The notes under the pieces were generated by a model. The model saw nothing but the letters and a program-made list of their open reading frames with translations. It had not been told where the DNA came from and searched no databases. The position numbers and the translations under genes are program-made. 32,093 bases of DNA from an uncultured Rubripirellula sp. (GTDB lineage: Bacteria > Planctomycetota > Planctomycetia > Pirellulales > Pirellulaceae), in NCBI GenBank assembly GCA_938075415.1, contig CALJHC010000024.1, positions 1-32,093 on the forward strand. Direction: 5' to 3'. Of this stretch, positions 25,488-32,093 are shown piece by piece. Position 1 is the first letter of the stretch, and each line of letters begins with the position of its first letter.

Positions 25488-25796
25488 TATCGGATTCCTT
25501 CCCGAGCAATTTTCCGCCTAGTTAGGCGCGGTTTTGTATCGATGTGAGAACGGTTGATTGTGCGACTCGCGTTGCCATTTCAACGCATCCAATCCGCGCT
25601 CTCCATTCAGGTATTCGGAATAAAGTGGTCAGGGATGAACTGAAACAACCTCACCGGTTGGCAGGAATATAATTTCGAGCCGGAGTGATTTCGTAATCGT
25701 TGCAAATTAACACCTTTTGGAACTACTCTTGCTCGGAGCTTCAAGATTTTGTTAGCAACAAGCCTGATTCAGTCCGTCGCACTCGGGGAAAGTTTC
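25488..25796. other. Divergent intergenic region, 25488-25796
   Basis: This separates the minus-strand lipoprotein gene and the plus-strand small exported protein, so it should carry both promoters. A TATAAT hexamer lies at 25668-25673, but no good -35 at the right distance was found. Nothing else was recognised. Confidence 0.45.
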
Positions 25797-26180
25797 ATGA
25801 GAAGTTTCACTCTCGCTGTCTTGCTTATTGGTTTTTGCGTAACAACCTCGGAGTGTGAGGCACAAATCACGGTTCCTAGGATACTTTCGGCCAAGCAGGA
25901 TCGTGTTAGCACGCTACGCGAACAACTCATCAATCGGCTTCGTGCAACGCGTGAGGAACAAAGAGCTTACGTGAGCTTTGTGGTGGAACAGGTGAGACTG
26001 GGGCGATTGGATCGAAGCCTGGTTGTCGCATTGGAACGTTACGCGCTGCGACGAAATTCCGGCTATCCCTTTCCTTTCTTTGAGCGTGCCCTGAAGTACG
26101 AAGCTTTGAAAAGGGGTGTCGCACTGCCACCAGTGCAGCAATTCGCCACCACTCGGGCTTCCACTCGGGCCACCCCTTAA
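25797..26180 (+). CDS. Small exported hypothetical protein
   Basis: I start this at ATG 25797, which has GGGGAAAG about 5 nt upstream and gives 127 residues. An upstream in-frame start at 25749 adds 16 residues without a signal-like sequence. The N-terminus is a clear signal peptide (MRSFTLAVLLIGFCVTTSECEAQ). The mature part is basic and mainly helical (LREQLINRLRATREEQRAYVSFVVEQVRLGRLDRSLVVALERYALRR), followed by PFPFFERALKYEALKRG. It ends in TRAS-TRAT, made by a 12-bp DNA duplication at 26149-26172. No family recognised; a periplasmic location is likely. Confidence 0.75.
   Translation: MRSFTLAVLLIGFCVTTSECEAQITVPRILSAKQDRVSTLREQLINRLRATREEQRAYVSFVVEQVRLGRLDRSLVVALERYALRRNSGYPFPFFERALKYEALKRGVALPPVQQFATTRASTRATP
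26149..26172. repeat. 12-bp tandem duplication at the end of the small exported gene
   Basis: CCACTCGGGCTT (26149-26160) is followed by CCACTCGGGCCA (26161-26172), giving the TRAS/TRAT ending. Confidence 0.75.
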
Positions 26181-26783
26181 CGGCGGGTGTTGTTTTTGTG
26201 GTGTTCGCGTTCCTCTGCCTGAATCCTAGGTTGCTTCACGGGGCAGACAGGAGTTTCATTCCACGCATCTTCTGCCTGAGTTGTTGTTGTATCAATGCGG
26301 ATGAACGTTCGCCCGATCAAACCAATTCCCGCGTTTCAGTGGTGAGTGGGGTGTTGATACCGGTCAGAGCAGGTGTGTGCAGGGTGGCAGCTTCTCGCAG
26401 AATGGCAGGTTCGCGCAGGGTGGCAAGTTAATCTTGCTTGGCGACGAGAGCACCGAGTCGCAGATGGAGTTGCTGGGGCGTGTTTTATCGCTAAACCCCA
26501 ACCGCAATGATTGGGAAGGTGCGATTGAGCTTTCTTTCCGTCTATAGTGCTGGTGCGAAGGACAGGGAGGTGATCAAATTAGGCCTGTCTGAAGCATCGA
26601 TCTTTTGAACGTTTGGGACGTTAGCTCGATCTTTGCAAGTAAATGAGCAACTTGCCTTTTGCACGACGCAGTCGTTTTCGAGTTCAGATTGTCTCAGTCA
26701 TGATGTCCATTACCAACTTTCGAAGCTTAGTCGATCAGTCGGTTCGCCTACCGCTGACCTAGCCGCAACCAGGGGCGAGTTGA
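26181..26783. other. Intergenic region with an 18-bp repeat cluster, 26181-26783
   Basis: No gene is supported here. A GTG-initiated frame of 77 codons (26198-26431) has a hydrophobic start but no ribosome binding site, and its end is just the translated repeat. The repeat cluster is at 26379-26432. The remaining 350 nt before ubiX hold no recognised element apart from what must be the ubiX promoter. Confidence 0.5.
26379..26432. repeat. Three 18-bp tandem repeats
   Basis: Units at 26379, 26397 and 26415 share GCAG(GG/AA)TGGCA(G/A) followed by a more variable tail. Confidence 0.8.
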
Positions 26784-27386
26784 ATGAAGAAGCGTATCAT
26801 CATTGGGATTAGCGGTTCGTCTGGCGTCATTTATGGCGTTAGAGCTTTGCAGCACTTGAACGCGATGCCTGGCATCGAAACGCATTTGGTGATGTCTCGA
26901 GGTGGTGAGGTGAATATCAGAATAGAGACAAGCTTCTCACCAGAAGAGGTTCGTGAGATGGCGGATGTAGTGCATCGACCGGATAATCTTGCCGCCACCA
27001 TTTCATCGGGTTCCTTTCTGACGTCTGGAATGATGGTGATGCCCTGCAGTATCAAAAGCTTGTCCGGCATTGTTCATTCCTATGCGGATAACTTGCTGGC
27101 TCGCGCCGCGGATGTTTGTCTCAAGGAAAAACGCAAGTTACTACTTGCGGTTCGAGAGACTCCGTTGCATAAGGGGCATCTTGAGATGATGGCCAAGGCG
27201 GATGATCTCGGCGCCTTGATTCTTCCACCGATGCCGGCGTTCTATCACCAGCCCGCCTCTATCGAAGAAATGATTGACCAGACGATTGGTAAGGCGTTTG
27301 ATTATTTCGGTATTGAACACAATCTTTTTCAGCGTTGGGGACAAGGTAATTCAGCGAGTCACACCGAGGCTGATTCTGGCAGTTGA
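26784..27386 (+). CDS. ubiX: UbiX-type flavin prenyltransferase
   Basis: UbiX transfers a dimethylallyl group to FMN, making the prenylated flavin cofactor used by UbiD-type decarboxylases. The 200-residue product has the N-terminal nucleotide-binding loop GISGSSGVIYG, the conserved MPCSIKSLSGIVHSYADNLLARAADVCLKEKRKLLLAVRETPL region in the middle, and the late LPPMPAFYHQPASIEEMIDQTIGKAFDYFGI segment, all in the expected order. Length is typical. AGGGGCGAG lies just before the ATG. No ubiD homologue is in this window. The last five codons and the stop codon are copied exactly downstream (27387-27404), so the current end may have been shaped by a tandem duplication. Confidence 0.93.
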   Translation: MKKRIIIGISGSSGVIYGVRALQHLNAMPGIETHLVMSRGGEVNIRIETSFSPEEVREMADVVHRPDNLAATISSGSFLTSGMMVMPCSIKSLSGIVHSYADNLLARAADVCLKEKRKLLLAVRETPLHKGHLEMMAKADDLGALILPPMPAFYHQPASIEEMIDQTIGKAFDYFGIEHNLFQRWGQGNSASHTEADSGS

Positions 27387-27404
27387 GCTGATTCTGGCAG
27401 TTGA
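27369..27404. repeat. Exact 18-bp duplication spanning the ubiX stop codon
   Basis: GCTGATTCTGGCAGTTGA occurs at 27369-27386, ending exactly with the stop codon, and again at 27387-27404 in the same frame, so a second in-frame TGA follows. Confidence 0.95.
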
Positions 27405-27761
27405 ATTGCGCTCCCATGGATAGCAACCAAGTCTCACGACGCCTCAGCCGGCGAGGAAGTTTGAATCTTTCCAAAGTGCAATTTGCAGATCCGGTTCAAC
27501 CTCAGTGCTTTGGGTGTGAATCGTTAAGAGGTTGCTTGACCACAATGGACCGTTGAATCCAGCAGGTGATACTTTGTCCTTCGTTTGCCTATGCCATTGG
27601 ACGGGGTAAAGCAGAGTTGGGCACCATGCATTGATGATGGATTGCGCCTTGTGTGATCAGCAGGGCAGAGCTTGTCGATCAACCGTCTTTCCGAAGGGAA
27701 ATTAGTTGTGTTGGTTGATTATTCTTGCGGGGATTGGCTGAAGCCATTTGGTTGTTGCATG
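27387..27761. other. Intergenic region between ubiX and the Gfo/Idh/MocA terminator
   Basis: These convergent genes are separated by 375 nt. Apart from the second copy of the 18-bp duplication, I see no gene, no clear ubiX terminator and no recognised RNA. Confidence 0.45.
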
Positions 27762-27789
27762 AAAAAACCCACCCGTTCTCGGGTGGGTT
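27762..27789 (-). terminator. Rho-independent terminator of the Gfo/Idh/MocA gene
   Basis: AACCCACCCG (27766-27775) pairs with CGGGTGGGTT (27780-27789) around a TTCT loop, with an A run at 27762-27767 that becomes the U run on the minus strand. Confidence 0.93.
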
Positions 27790-27819
27790 ATCTTCGTCGT
27801 GATACCGAAGCCGTGTCGG

Positions 27820-29163
27820 TCAGATCAATTTTGTCTTACCGGGGATGGCGTGCTTCGATTCGGGGCGTGCACCCTTGATGTCGAAATCTGCGGGGAATAA
27901 ATCGAGTTTGGATTCCTTGGTCGCGAAGTCCCATTTTACCGATTGGCCGGTGTAGGCAGCCATGCGTCCAAGGACAGCCGTCATGGAGCTTTCCGCAGTG
28001 GCTTTCAGTTCAACAATGGGTTTACCGTCACGAATGGAATCGATTAAATCCTTGTGTTCCTGGCGATAGGCAGCTGAAATGTTTCCTTGCATTGACCAGC
28101 TCTCCTTACCATCTCGATCGGTAATGACCGCACCTCGGTTGGCACCGTAAATGGTGCAAGTGCCGTTGGTGCCATAAATGATGTTGGAATTGTCACCGGC
28201 GGTACCGGGGATTTGTCGGCACATGAAAGAAAGCAATCGATTCCCCGGATAGATGTAATCGACCTCAATGTTGTCCCACATCTCGCTGCCTTCCGGTCGC
28301 GTGAATCGCCCGCCACTTCCGTAGGCTGATTCCGGAGGCCCACCCATGATCCAGTTCATTGTGTCAATATTGTGAACCGCCTGCTCAGCAATCTGGTCAC
28401 CTGAGAGCCAGATGAAATGCATCCAGTTATAGATTTGATACTCGGTATCGCTCATATCAGGTTTACGAATTCGGTTCCAAATTCCCGTGGAACAATACCG
28501 GGTGGTCGCAGCGATGATGTCACCAATTTCACCACCGTGGATTCGCTTAACCGCTTCAACGTAGTTGGTTTGACGACGGTACTGGGTTCCGGTGACGATG
28601 GCAGTGCCATTGGCAATCGCTTGTTCGTGTGCGGAGAGACAAATTTTAAAACCAGCGGGATCGACGCAAGTCGGTTTTTCAGCAAACACATGCTTTCCAG
28701 CATCAACAGCTTCGGCGATGTATTGAGGGCGAAAACCCGGTGGGGTGGCAAACATCACGACATCCACATCAGGGTCATCCAATACTCGCCGATAAGCATC
28801 GATTCCCGAGTGCATTTTGCTATCGGCGACTTTTACTTTGTTCTCGTGTCGCTTCAAGGCCCCGCGGCGAAAGGGGTCAAGTTTTTCACCATCGACATCT
28901 GCCATTGCAACCAACTCAATGTTTTCGTTGATTGACATGGTATCGTTGACAGCACCACCGCCTCGGCCGCCACAACCGACCATCGCTAGCCTGACGGTGT
29001 CACTGTTCCCGCCGGCGGTGTCCTGAGCGTGAACCATCGGCGCGGCGCTCAAAGCGGCGACTGAGGCCGACATGGCGGAGCCTGTTTTCAAAAAAGAACG
29101 ACGGTCACCATCTGGCCCACTCACTTCTTCGTTGGCGGGGGTGACTTGATTTTCGTTACGCAT
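27820..29163 (-). CDS. Tat-exported Gfo/Idh/MocA family oxidoreductase
   Basis: This family comprises NAD(P)-dependent sugar or inositol dehydrogenases. From ATG 29163 the product has 447 residues. A Tat signal is clear: DRRSFLKTG at 20-28, a hydrophobic Ala/Ser stretch, and cleavage after VHAQ near 47. The Rossmann motif is VRLAMVGCGGRGGG at 57-70, and the family motif EKPTCVDPAGF follows the second half of the nucleotide-binding domain. The C-terminal domain holds QIAEQAVHNIDTMNWIMGGPPESAYGSGGR, normal for planctomycete members. The frame extends to 29265, but those extra residues precede the Tat signal by too far. Cofactor is presumably inserted before export. Substrate unknown. Confidence 0.9.
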   Translation of the reverse strand: MRNENQVTPANEEVSGPDGDRRSFLKTGSAMSASVAALSAAPMVHAQDTAGGNSDTVRLAMVGCGGRGGGAVNDTMSINENIELVAMADVDGEKLDPFRRGALKRHENKVKVADSKMHSGIDAYRRVLDDPDVDVVMFATPPGFRPQYIAEAVDAGKHVFAEKPTCVDPAGFKICLSAHEQAIANGTAIVTGTQYRRQTNYVEAVKRIHGGEIGDIIAATTRYCSTGIWNRIRKPDMSDTEYQIYNWMHFIWLSGDQIAEQAVHNIDTMNWIMGGPPESAYGSGGRFTRPEGSEMWDNIEVDYIYPGNRLLSFMCRQIPGTAGDNSNIIYGTNGTCTIYGANRGAVITDRDGKESWSMQGNISAAYRQEHKDLIDSIRDGKPIVELKATAESSMTAVLGRMAAYTGQSVKWDFATKESKLDLFPADFDIKGARPESKHAIPGKTKLI

Positions 29164-29452
29164 CAATACAATTCTCTGGGAGGGAACTCGAGGATGATTT
29201 GTGAACACCCAATCGGCATGACCGGAAAGCATTCCGGTAATTCGCGACCGACCTTGTTGACGCACCTTTCCAATGGTCGGGGTATGCCGGCAGTAGATCG
29301 CGAAGCCACTGGTGATCTCGTGACATTACCCCTATCGTACTAAATTCTTGGTGCGGAGTGCTACAAAAGGTAGATTGACAGACAAGGGAGTGCGCCGCCC
29401 CCGACCATCTTCTTCCTTGCTCCTGTAATATCCGCCATTTTGGGATGATTAG

Positions 29453-30934
29453 ATGCCATCATGCAAAAAGCGTTCGGCACTTGGGATAACCCTCGGTTTC
29501 CTCTTTGTCTGTTTGGTTGAGAGCAGGTTAGCGGCGACAGAAACGGTGGCACGACCACCGAATTTTATTGTTATTTTCTGCGATAACCTCGGATATGGCG
29601 ACATTGAACCGTTCGGTTCCGATTTGCATCGAACGCCGCATTTGACACGAATGGCAAACGAGGGTCGGAAATTCACACAATTTTATGTGTCCGCGGGTGT
29701 CTGCACGCCATCACGAGCAAGCTTGATGACGGGCTGTTATTCGCAGAGGGTTGGGATGCATGTCAATGAGCGAGATGGTCATGTTTTGCGTCCAGTCTCA
29801 CCCTACGGCCTCAGTGCGGAGGAAGAGACGATTGCTGAAGTGCTTGAGCGAGCCAACTACGCGACTGGTATTTTTGGAAAGTGGCACCTCGGCGATCAGC
29901 CGCCGTTTCTACCGACTGAACATGGTTTCCAGACATTTTTTGGAATCCCCTACAGTGATGACATGACCCAAGCGGTCGGAATGCGGATTGGATCCAGACT
30001 CGATGGATCTCAATGGCCGCCGCTGCCATTGATGAGAGATCAGGCAGTGGTCGAAGCACCTGTTGATCGAAATCAATTGACCCAACGGCTAACGGAGGCT
30101 GCCTTGGAATTCATTGACCAGCATCAAGATCAGCCTTTCTTTCTTTACTTTCCTCAGGCGATGCCCGGCAGTACGTCTGCGCCGTTTGCGAGTGAGGCAT
30201 TTCGGGGTAAGAGTCGCAACGGACCTTGGGGTGATTCAATCGAGGAGTTGGATTGGTCCACGGGTGAAATTCTTGGCAAGCTGAAGGAGTTGAATCTCGA
30301 GACGCAGACTTTGGTCATCTGGACTTCCGACAATGGAGCTCCGTTGGCGAGGCCGTCAGGTGATCTTTCGCGTGGTAGTAACCTGCCGTTGCATGGTCGC
30401 GGCTACACAACCAGTGAGGGTGCGTTTCGGGTGCCAACCATTTTTTGGTGGCCAACCAAAATTCAGGCACACACGATTTGCGACCAGTTGGCCAGCACCA
30501 TGGACCTGTTGCCAACATTTGCCGAACTTGCATCCGTTGAACCGCCCAGCAATAAAATAGATGGCCTTTCGATCACGCAGCTACTTTTCGATCAAAAGGC
30601 GGTGACTCCGCACGATGCCTACTACTACTATGATCGTGATCAACTGCAGGCGGTCCGAAGTGGGCCATGGAAGCTATTTCTTCCCTTGTCCGATTTCAAT
30701 CGGCACCCGCATTTTGAAAAGGGCGGATCAGCACAGGCGTTGCTCTTTAATCTCGATGAAGATATCGATTGCAGTTCCAACTTGGCTTCGAGTTATCCCA
30801 AAGTGGTGGGACGGTTGATGAAGATGGCTGAGGAGGCAAAATGGGAGCTGGGCGATCGTGGTGTCGAGGGTCATGAGGCTCGGCAACGCGGACAGATCGC
30901 CAACCCGAAGCCTTTGAGATTGAAGGCTCGATAG
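29453..30934 (+). CDS. Exported sulfatase (arylsulfatase type)
   Basis: The enzyme hydrolyses sulfate esters. The 493-residue product has a signal peptide (KRSALGITLGFLFVCLVESRLAATE). The first metal-binding segment is NFIVIFCDNLGYGD (37-50), with Asn in place of the second Asp of the more common DD. The formylglycine signature CTPSRASLMTG starts at Cys84, and GIFGKWHLGD and WTSDNGAP are the other metal/active-site motifs. Cys must be converted to formylglycine by an enzyme not encoded here. It is divergent from the Tat oxidoreductase. Planctomycetes use many such sulfatases on algal sulfated polysaccharides; the specific substrate is unknown. Confidence 0.93.
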   Translation: MPSCKKRSALGITLGFLFVCLVESRLAATETVARPPNFIVIFCDNLGYGDIEPFGSDLHRTPHLTRMANEGRKFTQFYVSAGVCTPSRASLMTGCYSQRVGMHVNERDGHVLRPVSPYGLSAEEETIAEVLERANYATGIFGKWHLGDQPPFLPTEHGFQTFFGIPYSDDMTQAVGMRIGSRLDGSQWPPLPLMRDQAVVEAPVDRNQLTQRLTEAALEFIDQHQDQPFFLYFPQAMPGSTSAPFASEAFRGKSRNGPWGDSIEELDWSTGEILGKLKELNLETQTLVIWTSDNGAPLARPSGDLSRGSNLPLHGRGYTTSEGAFRVPTIFWWPTKIQAHTICDQLASTMDLLPTFAELASVEPPSNKIDGLSITQLLFDQKAVTPHDAYYYYDRDQLQAVRSGPWKLFLPLSDFNRHPHFEKGGSAQALLFNLDEDIDCSSNLASSYPKVVGRLMKMAEEAKWELGDRGVEGHEARQRGQIANPKPLRLKAR

Positions 30935-31155
30935 CGCCGGTTTTGGATTCAAGCTGCAGTCGCTGGCCGGGTGCGACCGTGCCAGCCCGCGTCGCTGTTT
31001 CGGTTGCGTTGGCGGAAGTGGTGGCTGGACACAGGAAGGGCTCAGAAGCCCAGTGAGAGCGTTGACGGCTGACCAAGGCGTTTGGGTATGCGTTTTGTTT
31101 AGGGAGACACCGGTGATCACTCTCTGGGGTACCAAAGGAAGGGTGAAGGCGGCTT

Positions 31156-31179
31156 TGTGTGATAGAATTCTGATTCACA
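31156..31179. promoter_or_regulatory. 24-bp dyad immediately upstream of rex
   Basis: The sequence is TGTG-N4-AGAATTCT-N4-CACA, centred on GAATTC, and ends at the rex ribosome binding site. The outer TGTG/CACA recalls Rex half-sites, but the spacing is longer than the known Rex operator (TTGTG-N8-CACAA), so autoregulation is only a guess. Confidence 0.3.
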
Positions 31180-31195
31180 GGAGATTGGCAATCCA

Positions 31196-31855
31196 ATGAC
31201 TGAGCAAGGCGATCGCAACCAGATCCAATTGCCTCCGGACCTTTCCAAGCCCGCCGTTGGTCGCTTGAGCCTCTACTACCGAGAGCTACAACGGCTAAAC
31301 GAAACGAGTCTTGGTTCAATCAATAGCAAGCAACTTGCGGCATTGGTGGATGTTTCACCCGCTGTGGTGAGACGTGATCTCAGTGCACTGGGGGCTCATG
31401 GTAGACGCGGTGTCGGTTATGAAATCACCGGACTCATCGATGACATCGGAGCGACCCTGGGATCAGGTATGCAATGGAAAGTGGCGCTGATTGGGGTTGG
31501 CTCGTTGGGCCACGCTTTGCTTCGTTACCGAGGATTCGAGAAACTCGGCTTTGAATTAACATCGGCCTTTGATATTGCGCCCGAGAAGATCGGCACCACC
31601 GTGGCGGGTTTATTGATTCAGTCCATTGGTGATTTAGAGGAAACCATGAGGAAATCGCCAGCAGACTTGGTGATGCTAGCCGTTCCGGTGGCCTTCGCCG
31701 GCGAGATAGCAGCGATCGTTGTTCGAGCGGGTGTTAGAGGGATTTTAAATTTTGCACCCACAACACTCAGGCTTGGTGACGAGGTCGCGGTCATTAACGT
31801 GGATTTGGCCAGCGAATTGCAGCGATTGACCTTCACGGTGCAGGCAAAAACCTAA
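31196..31855 (+). CDS. rex: Redox-sensing transcriptional repressor Rex
   Basis: Rex represses fermentation and respiration genes and leaves DNA when NADH rises. The 219-residue product has an N-terminal winged helix (LSLYYRELQRLNE, INSKQLAALVDVSPAVVRRDLSALGAHGRRGVGYE, residues 24-80) and a Rossmann domain with GVGSLGHALL near 100-109. A short C-terminal helix (VDLASELQRLTFTV) is the usual domain-swapped dimer helix. GGAG precedes the ATG by 12 nt. Size and order are normal. A dyad just upstream might be an operator. Confidence 0.93.
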   Translation: MTEQGDRNQIQLPPDLSKPAVGRLSLYYRELQRLNETSLGSINSKQLAALVDVSPAVVRRDLSALGAHGRRGVGYEITGLIDDIGATLGSGMQWKVALIGVGSLGHALLRYRGFEKLGFELTSAFDIAPEKIGTTVAGLLIQSIGDLEETMRKSPADLVMLAVPVAFAGEIAAIVVRAGVRGILNFAPTTLRLGDEVAVINVDLASELQRLTFTVQAKT

Positions 31856-32017
31856 AAGATTTGCTGCTGAATCAGACCGAAGCTACAGGTCTTGGTTGCA
31901 CAAGGCAGTCATTTGGCGGTCCTGCAGGGTTCTAGTTGAACGTTGGGGGATTAACCGCGATTTTTCACGAAAACCGGGCTTTAGCGTCCGGGGTGAAATT
32001 GCTAAGATCTGCCCCAC

Positions 32018-32088
32018 TACCCCGTGGTGTAATGGTAACACTACTGATTTTGGTTCAGTCATTCAAGGTTCGAGTCCTTGCGGGGTAG
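32018..32088 (+). tRNA. tRNA-Gln (anticodon UUG)
   Basis: A complete cloverleaf folds: acceptor TACCCCG/CGGGGTA, D-stem GTGT/ACAC, anticodon stem ACTGA/TCAGT with loop TTTTGGT (anticodon TTG at 32050-32052), a 4-nt variable loop, and T-arm CAAGG-TTCGAGT-CCTTG. The discriminator is G, and the CCA end is not encoded. Confidence 0.95.
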
Positions 32089-32093
32089 CTTAA

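Noticed and set aside
25201..25509. A 102-codon minus-strand frame
   Set aside because: It overlaps the lipoprotein gene in another frame; the lipoprotein has a signal peptide, ribosome binding site and terminator.
26198..26431. A 77-codon GTG-initiated frame with a hydrophobic start
   Set aside because: It has no ribosome binding site, no known family, and its last third is the translated 18-bp repeat.
31038..31051. Hairpin GGGCT-CAGA-AGCCC after the sulfatase as a terminator
   Set aside because: It lacks a U run and lies about 100 nt after the stop codon.

Overview
The window looks like a chromosomal segment of a marine planctomycete of the Pirellulaceae (Rhodopirellula-like) type. This is inferred from gene content: a secreted cytochrome-like DUF1549/DUF1553 protein paired with a Tat-exported DUF1501 protein, a CTPSR-type sulfatase, a Tat-exported Gfo/Idh/MocA oxidoreductase, a large B12-dependent ribonucleotide reductase, and a MoxR/DUF58/BatA gene cluster. 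GC is moderate, intergenic spaces are long, and no mobile element, phage gene or CRISPR array was seen.

Layout. (1) 117-5473, minus strand: a DUF1549/DUF1553 protein carrying a LamG domain, a DUF1501 protein and a creatininase-family hydrolase, transcribed in that order. (2) 5787-8888, minus strand: nrdJ with its own terminator, and a pair of dyads upstream that resemble NrdR boxes. (3) 8964-10203: a long stretch with no convincing gene, then a sugar phosphate isomerase/epimerase-like gene (10204-11025). (4) 11026-11851: a gap holding three clusters of 14-15 bp tandem repeats and a leftward terminator. (5) 11852-23745: a tight seven-gene plus-strand operon. (6) 23873-25487, minus strand: serine O-acetyltransferase and a small lipoprotein, separated by a terminator. 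(7) 25797-27386, plus strand: a small exported protein and a UbiX-type flavin prenyltransferase. (8) 27762-30934: a divergent pair, Gfo/Idh/MocA (minus) and sulfatase (plus). (9) 31196-32088: the redox regulator Rex and a tRNA-Gln(UUG).

The most interesting part is the 12-kb operon: MoxR AAA+ ATPase, DUF58 protein, BatA/VWA membrane protein, a 31-residue ORF, a very large membrane-anchored coiled-coil protein (DUF4175-like), a second VWA membrane protein with a glutamine-amidotransferase-like fold, and an exported caspase/legumain-like cysteine peptidase with an EF-hand-like loop. Every junction is either a 1-nt gap or a 1-4 nt overlap, but only if the 31-residue ORF (16156-16251) is counted as a gene. 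My inference is a MoxR/VWA metal-dependent chaperone machine at the cytoplasmic membrane, coupled to an extracytoplasmic scaffold and a caspase-fold peptidase.

A second theme is short tandem duplication. At least eleven loci hold 2-5 copies of 12-21 bp units. Coding loci almost always use multiples of 3, while two of the noncoding clusters use 14 bp. One duplication copies the last five codons and stop codon of ubiX exactly.
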